Shown here: positions 1 to 4,684 of the stretch, one piece after another | Layout: every line of letters starts with the position of its first letter | How positions within the stretch are numbered: position 1 is the stretch's first letter | DNA from: CAZPQM01 sp964588995 | GTDB taxonomy: Bacteria > Pseudomonadota > Alphaproteobacteria > Rickettsiales > UBA8987 | NCBI GenBank assembly: GCA_964588995.1 | Contig: CAZPQM010000029.1 | Span: forward strand, 1-7,177 | DNA length: 7,177 bases | Direction of reading: 5' to 3' | Notes under the pieces: model-generated | Seen by the model: only the letters and a program-made list of their open reading frames with translations | Told to the model about the DNA's origin: nothing | Databases searched by the model: none | Position numbers and translations under genes: made by a program

Positions 1-108
1 CTCCCACGGCACCGCCGCTTCCAGCGCTTCCAGCGGATCGCCGTTCCGGCTCAGCTTCGCATAACAATCCTCCAGATCAAAAAATCCCGGCTGTTCCTGT
101 ACCTGCAT
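1..108 (-). CDS. IS5-like transposase, N-terminal fragment (runs off the left edge)
   Basis: The minus strand from 108 is open for 36 codons to the window edge and begins MQVQEQPGFFDLEDCYAK, followed by a GDPLEAL stretch. A GFFDLE-x-YAKL-x(3)-GDPLE opening is typical of DDE transposases of the IS5 group; the catalytic part lies outside the window. A strong ribosome binding site (GAGGAGGG) sits a few bases upstream on the same strand and supports this start. The same upstream sequence recurs at 1569-1655, which confirms that it is mobile-element sequence. Only the N-terminus is visible, so the exact family and whether the gene is intact cannot be judged. Confidence 0.7.
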   Translation of the reverse strand, partial: MQVQEQPGFFDLEDCYAKLSRNGDPLEALEAAVPWE

Positions 109-193
109 CTGCTCACCCTCCTCGCTGATATACAAACTATCAACAGAATCGCAAATCTGTGCTTGAATACCAGGAGTTTTTAGAGGTGGCCTA
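106..193 (-). mobile_element. Outer end and leader of the left insertion sequence
   Basis: This 88-bp segment between the transposase start codon and the apparent IS tip matches 1569-1655 in inverted orientation. By eye there are about 13 mismatches and one single-base gap. The match starts at TAGG (192-193 side, read on the minus strand) and continues through the CTAAAA run, an almost identical stretch (AGATTTGCGATTCTGT), and the ribosome binding site. The tip position is inferred from where the similarity fades. The right tip of this element is outside the window, so terminal inverted repeats and target duplication cannot be checked. Confidence 0.6.
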
Positions 194-243
194 TTATCAA
201 AATTAAACGGGATACTCATGGATAAAGTTGCCTTGCATTTATG

Positions 244-263
244 GTACTAAATTAGTACTAATT
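244..263. promoter_or_regulatory. Overlapping palindromes upstream of tenA, candidate operator
   Basis: Positions 250-263 (AATTAGTACTAATT) are a perfect 14-bp palindrome. Positions 244-258 (GTACTAA-A-TTAGTAC) are a second perfect inverted repeat with 7-bp arms, sharing the central TTAGTAC. Together they place three GTACTA/TAGTAC half-sites in 20 bases. The site lies 43 bp before the tenA start, and a weak -35-like TTGCAT (233-238) is spaced 17 bp from TACTAA (256-261), so a bound protein would cover the -10 region. The cognate regulator is not identifiable from the window. Confidence 0.45.
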
Positions 264-305
264 ATGGAAACACATATATGGATATCAATACGATAGGAGG
301 CCATC

Positions 306-971
306 ATGACGGAATTTACAAAAGAAGCATGGGATAGAAATACAGAACGCTATCAAACAATTCTAGAAATGCCATTTAATAAAGAATTATGTGCAGGCAC
401 ACTGCCACAGGAAACATTCAAATATTACATGATTCAAGACGCACATTATCTGGAAGGGTTTGCCAGGGCGCTGGCTGTTGCCGCAGCAAAAGGCATCACC
501 ACCGACCATATCATCCAGTTTTCGTCTTCCGCACATACTGCTATCGTAGTCGAGCGTTCATTACATCAGGAATATTTCGATATATTTGGTGTGAGTCGAG
601 AATCATTTCGCTCGACGGAACCCTCACCGGAGTGTGAGCTTTATACAAGTTACCTCACCAAGCTGGCCTATCAGGCATCGTATGAAGTACTTATTGCTGG
701 GTTATTACCTTGTTTCTGGATTTATGCAGAAGTAGGGAAACACATCCATCAACGTGCAGCGACAAACAACCCTTATCAGGCGTGGATCAATACTTATGCC
801 AGTGAGGAGTTTGAAGCCGGTGTGCAGCGCGTGATTGATGTGACGAACTCTGTTGCTGCTGAAACGACACAAGCCGTACGCGAAGAAATGCATTTAGCAT
901 TTAAGCGTGCAACACAGCTTGAGTGGATGTTTTGGGATAGCGCCTACCATCAACGCACATGGCCACTATGA
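306..971 (+). CDS. tenA: TenA family thiaminase II / aminopyrimidine aminohydrolase
   Basis: A 221-residue protein of normal TenA length. TenA enzymes hydrolyse thiamine or, physiologically, the thiamine breakdown product aminomethyl-HMP to HMP for salvage into thiamine biosynthesis, in the cytoplasm. All catalytic or pyrimidine-binding positions known from Bacillus subtilis TenA are present one residue later: Asp45, Tyr48, Tyr113, the nucleophile Cys136 (in LLPCFWIYAEVG), Tyr140, Tyr164 and Glu206. It is therefore the Cys-type class and should be active. The start is set by a strong AGGAGG at 295-300, five bases before the ATG. No TPP riboswitch is recognisable in the leader, unlike many thiamine genes; instead a palindromic site is present at 244-263. 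The stop codon overlaps the next gene (ATGA), suggesting translational coupling. The gene lies between two inverted IS ends, so it may have been acquired as cargo. Confidence 0.93.
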   Translation: MTEFTKEAWDRNTERYQTILEMPFNKELCAGTLPQETFKYYMIQDAHYLEGFARALAVAAAKGITTDHIIQFSSSAHTAIVVERSLHQEYFDIFGVSRESFRSTEPSPECELYTSYLTKLAYQASYEVLIAGLLPCFWIYAEVGKHIHQRAATNNPYQAWINTYASEEFEAGVQRVIDVTNSVAAETTQAVREEMHLAFKRATQLEWMFWDSAYHQRTWPL

Positions 972-1243
972 CAAAACCGCCACGCAGTATGGAAGCATTT
1001 ATTCTGGAACTGAATCAGCGCTTAAGAGAAATGCGCCAAGAACATAGCGGCTCATTACCTGATTCAGAAGAAATTGCTTCGGAACTGAACTACAAGGACT
1101 TTCATACGTTTCGTGGAAGGAAGTGGGATGCCGCCACCGTTCGAAAATATCTTTCAAGTAAAGCATATAATAAAAATATGCGGAGGATAAATGAGTATTA
1201 TGATGATCGAACGGCTGGAATTATTACTTATAGAACAAGCTAA
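968..1243 (+). CDS. Small unassigned protein with a recombinase-like HTH segment
   Basis: A hypothetical protein of 91 residues from the ATG at 968, which overlaps the tenA stop as ATGA; an in-frame ATG at 959 would add three residues. Neither start has a clear ribosome binding site, so translation is probably coupled to tenA. The segment IASELNYKDFHTFRGRKWDAATV followed by RKYL resembles the 'new-line, rGkkW-x(3)-TVrriL' helix-turn-helix seen at the end of serine-recombinase DNA-binding domains, but there is no resolvase catalytic domain. It is basic overall with a coil-prone N-terminus, and DNA binding is an inference. The C-terminal 17 or so codons overlap the next gene by 53 nt, which is unusually long and suggests that the original stop was lost or that one start is further downstream. 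Confidence 0.55.
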   Translation: MTKPPRSMEAFILELNQRLREMRQEHSGSLPDSEEIASELNYKDFHTFRGRKWDAATVRKYLSSKAYNKNMRRINEYYDDRTAGIITYRTS

Positions 1244-1538
1244 GAAACAAGAAAAAATAACATACCAGAAGGTGGTACAAAAGCTTGATTTAAAACCTCC
1301 CCACACAATACACCAAGCCACCGAATTGCTTGAGATGATGATGCGTTTACATGCTAGGGCTGACGCACCTCAGTTGGCTAGTCTGGTGATTAGTAAAACA
1401 CGTGGTGGGTTACCCGCTCCGGGTTTTTTTATGCTGCTACAAGAGCTTGGTCTTTATAATGGTTCAGTAGATGGTGAGGATGCCCACGAATTTCACAAGC
1501 AAGAAATAAAGCGCTGTTTTGATGCTATGTCGCTATAG
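1191..1538 (+). CDS. Hypothetical protein with a conserved 'SLVISK...GLPAPGFF' core
   Basis: A 115-residue protein. GGAGG at 1182-1186, four bases before the ATG, supports the start at 1191; in-frame ATGs at 1200 and 1203 are alternatives. The N-terminus looks like a small helical (winged-helix-like) region (ITYQKVVQKLDLKPPHTIHQ). The C-terminal half carries QLASLVISK-x(4)-GLPAPGFF-x(3)-QELGL, then an acidic stretch and EFHKQEIKRCF. I recognise this as the pattern of a widespread small family of unknown function ('salvvsk tG.PG.GFf.la.elG'); I know of no established role. Same strand as tenA and the preceding gene, and probably one transcript. An intrinsic-terminator-like hairpin lies inside the gene at 1412-1430. 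Confidence 0.65.
   Translation: MSIMMIERLELLLIEQAKKQEKITYQKVVQKLDLKPPHTIHQATELLEMMMRLHARADAPQLASLVISKTRGGLPAPGFFMLLQELGLYNGSVDGEDAHEFHKQEIKRCFDAMSL
1412..1430 (+). terminator. Intragenic terminator-like hairpin with T-run
   Basis: ACCCG (1412-1416), a three-base loop CTC, and CGGGT (1420-1424) form a perfect 5-bp GC-rich stem directly followed by a run of seven T (1424-1430). This has the form of a rho-independent terminator but lies within the coding region, spelling the conserved P-A-P-G-F-F residues. It may simply be a coding coincidence; translating ribosomes would suppress it. Confidence 0.35.
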
Positions 1539-1568
1539 CTAAGCTGCAACGCTCAAGCCCTTTCCCTT

Positions 1569-1655
1569 TAGGTGACATCTAAAACCCTTAGCATTTAGGC
1601 ATAGATTTGCGATTCTGTCGATGGTTTGTATATCAGCGAGGAGGATGAGCAGATG
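1569..1655 (+). mobile_element. 87-bp remnant of an IS related to the left-hand element
   Basis: Inverted copy of 106-193. It reproduces the outer tip (TAGG...CTAAAA), the AGATTTGCGATTCTGT block, the TATATCAGCGAGGAG leader and the transposase ATG at 1653-1655. Similarity stops exactly at that start codon: the following bases are not transposase but continue into the truncated ABC gene. About 84% identity by eye, with the inner 50 bases nearly identical and the tip more diverged. It is the scar of an insertion followed by deletion that removed the transposase gene and the 3' part of the neighbouring ABC gene. Confidence 0.65.
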
Positions 1656-1908
1656 AGCGCAATAGCATGGGCGGGCCGCTGCACAGATTAGTGTCATCGT
1701 AGCACACTGTGCCATGCTCAGGCCGTTGCAATCCTATGAGAATGAATAAAAGTGTGGTTTTACCGCTGCCCGATGGCCCCAGAATCAGGCCGGCTTCGCC
1801 GGCAGAAATTTCCAGATTAAACGCCTGCAACACACGCGTTTCGTTGATGGCATAATGCAGGTTTGGCATCGTCAGTGCGTTTTGTGAAGATTTGATGACA
1901 GCGCTCAT
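1633..1908 (-). pseudogene. Truncated ABC-transporter ATPase (5' fragment)
   Basis: The reading frame starts at 1908 and gives 91 residues. The first ~75 are clearly the start of an ABC ATPase: VLQAFNLEISAGEAGLILG leading into Walker A GPSGSGKTT (residues 44-52), then a GLQRPEHGTV stretch. The family needs about 220 residues. Here Q-loop, LSGGQ signature, Walker B and H-loop are missing, and the last ~7 codons are read from the IS remnant, so it cannot be functional. The sequence style is LolD/COG1136-like rather than ZnuC-like. It is divergent from the His-rich gene and its start lies 27 bp from a Zur-like operator, so before truncation it may have belonged to a zinc-regulated ABC system (inference). 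Confidence 0.75.
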
Positions 1909-1935
1909 TTCCGCTCGCCAACCTTAGAAAGGAAA

Positions 1936-1950
1936 TGTTATGTTATAACA
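1936..1950. promoter_or_regulatory. Zur-like operator upstream of the His-rich gene
   Basis: TGTTATGTTATAACA: perfect 6-bp arms TGTTAT and ATAACA around GTT. It differs by one base from the site at 4632-4646, and both are preceded by GGAAA. The form agrees with known AT-rich proteobacterial Zur boxes, and a zur gene lies 1.2 kb away. Candidate -10 hexamers are TATAAC inside the box (1944-1949) and CATAAT (1963-1968); in either case bound Zur would block the promoter. The site could also act on the divergent ABC fragment. Confidence 0.75.
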
Positions 1951-1972
1951 AATAGCGAATTACATAATTTAT

Positions 1973-3067
1973 ATGAAAATGCCTGAAATGACTCCAGAAG
2001 AGAATCTAAAGGAAAGTACTTCGATTGCAGTGTTGGAGCCTGAAATCGCAAAGAAAGCTGAGCTTTCCCAAAAAGAAAAACATGATCAGCAGCAAGCAAA
2101 AGATATTGCTTACACCATTAATCACGCACTTGCCTGTACGGCTGTAGACTGGCTGGGTCAAACGCCGGCGATGATTGCTATCCAAAAAGCCTTTGGAATT
2201 AGAAACCCCACCCATATCGGTTGTAGCAACCCGTTTCATAAGCATGAAGATGGTAGTAGTTGTGGACACCATCATCACGGGCATGATCACCATCATCATG
2301 GGCATGATCACCATCATCACGACACAGGCATGTCTGCTTCTGAAAAAGCGCTACATGCCAAACATGTTACAGCGTTAGCGAGAATGTATACCGCATCAGA
2401 AATCATTGGCGATTTTGGCGGTGTGATTCCAACGGTTCTCATGCAACGTTATACTCCGTGGGCAATGGATGGGATTCGCCCTGTCCTGCGTGCAACGCTT
2501 GGCCCTGTCTTTCATTGGGGTGCGGAGCAATCCACCAAGAAATGGGCGCGCCAACAGGGAATCGAAGCAGGTTCGAATGAATACAAAGAGCATCTCAATG
2601 ACATATACGAACATGAAATGCACCATTTGCCACAAGCCGCATGGTGGACGGTGTGGTCTTCAGCATTCAATGTCGGGCTTCAAAAGCCTTTTTATCGGTA
2701 TATGGCTACCCCACAGATCCGGCATGAGTTTCCTCTCGGCAATTTACGTCAGCTCATTTTAACCAAGCTTGGTGGTGCGAGCCTAAGCATCGGTTTGGTA
2801 CTCGGCACACGTGCTATTTTTCCTGAAACCGCCCATCGCTTTACGAACTGGACCGAAGAAAATTTCGTCACTCCAACGACCAAAGTCGTGACACGCACCC
2901 TTGGCTTTGACGATAAAGCCGTGGATGAAGCCATTGCAGAGAAGAAGCAATATCATGATGGCCATTGGGAAAAAAATGTGGCCGATAGCCGTGAACAGGA
3001 GCCGAATCGTTGGGAAGAAAAAATAGAACAACACAAACGGCATTCTGAATCTGTTATCGCCGCCTGA
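1973..3067 (+). CDS. His-rich protein of unknown function behind a Zur box
   Basis: A 364-residue protein that I do not recognise as a named family. There is no signal peptide; the N-terminal 45 residues are charged and coil-like. Residues 99-116 are almost entirely His/Asp/Gly (HHHHGHDHHHHGHDHHHH), flanked by Cys84 (IGCSNPFHKH), Cys97 and further His, a plausible zinc-binding cluster. Residues ~140-285 are richer in hydrophobic and aromatic residues, with weakly hydrophobic helices around 145-157 and 265-283 and a WW pair at 224-225, so peripheral membrane association is possible. A second His group, YEHEMHH, is at 212-218. The C-terminus (315-360) is a charged helix. The Zur-like operator just upstream points to expression under zinc limitation; zinc buffering or storage is an inference. 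No clear ribosome binding site precedes 1973; ATGs at 1979 and 1988 are in frame. Confidence 0.85.
   Translation: MKMPEMTPEENLKESTSIAVLEPEIAKKAELSQKEKHDQQQAKDIAYTINHALACTAVDWLGQTPAMIAIQKAFGIRNPTHIGCSNPFHKHEDGSSCGHHHHGHDHHHHGHDHHHHDTGMSASEKALHAKHVTALARMYTASEIIGDFGGVIPTVLMQRYTPWAMDGIRPVLRATLGPVFHWGAEQSTKKWARQQGIEAGSNEYKEHLNDIYEHEMHHLPQAAWWTVWSSAFNVGLQKPFYRYMATPQIRHEFPLGNLRQLILTKLGGASLSIGLVLGTRAIFPETAHRFTNWTEENFVTPTTKVVTRTLGFDDKAVDEAIAEKKQYHDGHWEKNVADSREQEPNRWEEKIEQHKRHSESVIAA
2267..2323 (+). repeat. 21-bp tandem repeat encoding the His-rich stretch
   Basis: Two full 21-bp units (CACCATCATCAYGGGCATGA plus T, at 2267-2287 and 2288-2308), identical but for one synonymous base, are followed by a partial third unit of 12-15 bp. 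Each encodes HHHHGHD. The near-identity at DNA level indicates recent expansion by slippage or unequal exchange, so copy number may vary between strains and with it the number of metal-binding residues. Confidence 0.85.
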
Positions 3068-3099
3068 ATTTTGTCGGATACTCGTTTTCTTGCTTTTGG

Positions 3100-3128
3100 T
3101 TGCGATGCCGCCATTGCTGCACTATAAC
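3100..3128 (+). promoter_or_regulatory. Candidate zur promoter with a degenerate Zur half-site
   Basis: TTGCGA (3100-3105) and TATAAC (3123-3128) are separated by exactly 17 bp, a reasonable sigma-70 promoter 38 bp before the zur start. The -10 overlaps ATAACA (3124-3129), identical to one arm of the two Zur operators, while the other arm in 6-3-6 spacing is TGCTGC (3 of 6 matches to TGTTAT). Weak autoregulation is possible but not established. Confidence 0.4.
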
Positions 3129-3165
3129 ATGTGTAAGAAAAAAATGAGTACAAGCTGAAATTGTT

Positions 3166-3624
3166 ATGTCATTAGCCTGCCAGCAACATGAACATTGTAT
3201 AGAAAACGCGCTTGAGCAGGCAGAGATGGTCTGCAAACAGCGTGGTGCAAGGTTAACCGATATTCGCAGGCAGGTGCTGGAATTGATCTGGGTTGGGCAT
3301 GAGCCGGTGAAAGCCTATGATTTGCTTAATGATCTGCAAAAAAGCGACCCTGCTGCCAAACCGCCCACCGTTTATCGGGCGCTGGATTTTCTGCTGGAAC
3401 AGGGGTTGATTCATAAACTCCACCGCTTGAATGCCTATGTGGGATGCAGCCATCCGCAAGAGAAAAAACCCTGTTTCTTTCTGATCTGCACTAACTGTCA
3501 TTCTGTTACCGAAAGTCATGATGAGGCGTATCAAAAACTCATCTCTAAAGTTTCAAAATCTTACCAATTCAGACCGCAAGCGATGACCTTCGAGATGGAA
3601 GGGCTGTGCGAACAATGCGCCTGA
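3166..3624 (+). CDS. zur: Zinc uptake regulator Zur (Fur family)
   Basis: A 152-residue cytoplasmic repressor, the usual length for Zur. Zn-loaded Zur dimers bind AT-rich palindromes and shut off zinc-acquisition genes. The N-terminal winged helix includes RGARLTDIRRQVLELIW (26-42) and the recognition helix PPTVYRALDFLLEQGLIHKL (66-85), strongly Zur-like rather than Fur-like. The structural zinc site is complete: Cys108/Cys111 (CTNC) and Cys148/Cys151 (CEQC) at the very end. Of the regulatory-site ligands of Escherichia coli Zur, His83, Cys94 and Glu116 are matched, but the His expected about seven residues before Cys108 is a Lys; Cys103 or His96 may substitute. The N-terminus has extra Cys5, His8, His10 and Cys11. 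The ribosome binding site is weak. It is convergent with the MerT-like gene, 3 nt apart, and flanked by two Zur-like operators that are its probable targets. Confidence 0.92.
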   Translation: MSLACQQHEHCIENALEQAEMVCKQRGARLTDIRRQVLELIWVGHEPVKAYDLLNDLQKSDPAAKPPTVYRALDFLLEQGLIHKLHRLNAYVGCSHPQEKKPCFFLICTNCHSVTESHDEAYQKLISKVSKSYQFRPQAMTFEMEGLCEQCA

Positions 3625-3627
3625 TGC

Positions 3628-3984
3628 TCACGCAACCATTAAAGTGGCAAGATTGATCAGATATAAAAAGCTGGCACCGATCAGCAAGTAAGTACAGACC
3701 GACTTTTTACCGTCGCACGGGCTGTCGCAACATGCTGCATCTTCATAGCAATTTAGTCTTCGGCCTATGATTTGTGCCGCAAACGTCGCCAACAAGATTG
3801 CACCGGATACAACCATCAGTTCTTGCTCAATGGCCTCAAACCACTCCAGCTCTAATGCGCTGACGGATGAGAATCCAAAAACAGCCGAAAGGCTGGTGAT
3901 GCTGAGCACTAACGGAATGCCACAGCAAAACAGATGCATGACACCACTTGCGATCACAAATGAGGGAGCAAGATACCGCAACAT
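3628..3984 (-). CDS. Small Cys-rich three-helix membrane protein with MerT-like layout
   Basis: 118 residues, mostly hydrophobic. The first membrane segment (~7-38) carries a vicinal Cys pair in HLFCCGIPL (Cys20-Cys21). A second segment spans ~57-74. The following loop is Cys-rich (Cys79, 85, 86, 90, 97), and a third segment spans ~98-117. The mercury transporter MerT has the same plan: ~116 residues, three helices, a CC pair in helix 1 and a Cys pair in the loop between helices 2 and 3. Overall sequence similarity to MerT is weak and no other mer gene is present. The gene starts 12 nt after the folE stop on the same strand, so it is very likely co-transcribed with folE from the Zur-controlled promoter. 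A role in moving zinc across the inner membrane is an inference; a metal-sensing or MerC-like role is an alternative. Confidence 0.8.
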   Translation of the reverse strand: MLRYLAPSFVIASGVMHLFCCGIPLVLSITSLSAVFGFSSVSALELEWFEAIEQELMVVSGAILLATFAAQIIGRRLNCYEDAACCDSPCDGKKSVCTYLLIGASFLYLINLATLMVA

Positions 3985-3996
3985 GGCTCAAGCGCC

Positions 3997-4602
3997 TTAA
4001 GTGATCAGATTCATAAATTCAGCCCGCGTGCGGGGGTCTTCACGAAACAGACCGAGCATCCGGCTAGTCACCGTGCTGGTTTCGGATTTATGCACGCCGC
4101 GTGTCGTCATGCATTGGTGCGCAGCATCAATCACCACCGCGACGCCCTTTGGTTTGAGTATCCGCTGGATGGTATCGGCAATTTGCGCCGTCATCGTTTC
4201 CTGTGTTTGCAACCGCTTGGCATAGACATCGACCAGACGTGCCAGCTTGCTGATGCCGACCACGCGCTTATCGGGAATATACGCCACATGCGCCTTGCCA
4301 AGTATCGGCACAATATGATGCTCGCAATGCGATTCAAGGCGGATATGTTTGATGATGACCATTTCATCATACCCTTCCACTTCCTCAAACGTGCGCGCCA
4401 GAATTTCTTCCGGGTTCATTTCATACCCGGCAAAAAACTCTCGGTACGCGTCTACCACGCGTTGCGGTGTATCGACCAGCCCTTCGCGGTTCGGGTTATC
4501 ACCCGCCCATGCGATAAGCGTCTTAACTGCTTGCATGGCCTCATCCCGGTCGGGAACCGGATAGGCCTCAAGTACGGGTTTCATTTTTGTTGCTTGCTGC
4601 AT
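3997..4602 (-). CDS. folE: GTP cyclohydrolase I, zinc-dependent type (GCYH-IA)
   Basis: A 201-residue cytoplasmic enzyme, normal length. It converts GTP to 7,8-dihydroneopterin triphosphate, the first step to folate (and to queuosine-type deazapurines). The three zinc ligands are present: Cys93 and His96 in ESHCEHHIVP and Cys164 in HQCMTTRGV, with catalytic His95 and His162. The conserved SKLARLVDVYAKRLQ-QE segment (118-135) and STVTSRMLG-LF end match the family. The ribosome binding site GAGGAAAT lies directly before the ATG at 4602. It heads a two-gene unit with the MerT-like gene and shares a divergent promoter region containing a Zur-like operator with the COG0523 GTPase. Oddity: bacteria under zinc limitation are known to switch to the zinc-independent FolE2, yet here the zinc-requiring form itself sits at the Zur box. 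Confidence 0.95.
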   Translation of the reverse strand: MQQATKMKPVLEAYPVPDRDEAMQAVKTLIAWAGDNPNREGLVDTPQRVVDAYREFFAGYEMNPEEILARTFEEVEGYDEMVIIKHIRLESHCEHHIVPILGKAHVAYIPDKRVVGISKLARLVDVYAKRLQTQETMTAQIADTIQRILKPKGVAVVIDAAHQCMTTRGVHKSETSTVTSRMLGLFREDPRTRAEFMNLIT

Positions 4603-4616
4603 ATTTCCTCATCTTG

Positions 4617-4662
4617 TTGACACCGGAAAGATGTTATATTATAACATAACAACTTAAATCAA
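4617..4662. promoter_or_regulatory. Divergent folE / GTPase promoters sharing one Zur-like operator
   Basis: The operator TGTTAT-ATT-ATAACA is at 4632-4646 (7-bp arms, 4631-4647). Rightward promoter: a perfect TTGACA at 4617-4622, a 17-bp spacer and TATAAC at 4640-4645, driving the GTPase gene with a ~32-nt leader. Leftward promoter: TTGATT (4662-4657), an 18-bp spacer and TATAAC (4638-4633), driving folE with a leader of about 24 nt. Both -10 elements lie inside the palindrome, so one bound Zur dimer (or pair) should silence both directions. Confidence 0.78.
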
Positions 4663-4684
4663 CCTAAAACTGATAAACATTAAA

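Noticed and set aside
194..305. TPP riboswitch upstream of tenA
   Set aside because: Expected conserved CUGAGA and the pyrophosphate-sensing helix sequences are absent and the leader is too short.
2006..2320. Minus-strand ORF of 104 codons rich in Met/Ile/Val
   Set aside because: It is the reverse-strand shadow of the His-rich gene: His codons CAT/CAC read backwards give Met/Val, so it has no independent support.
3124..3167. Zur operator formed by ATAACA and TGTTAT before zur
   Set aside because: The arms are 32 bp apart and in the reverse order from the two good operators; only the degenerate 6-3-6 site at 3115-3129 is worth considering.
4090..4620. Plus-strand ORF of 176 codons across folE
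   Set aside because: Antisense to folE, whose conserved motifs run through the whole minus-strand frame; no ribosome binding site or recognisable domain.
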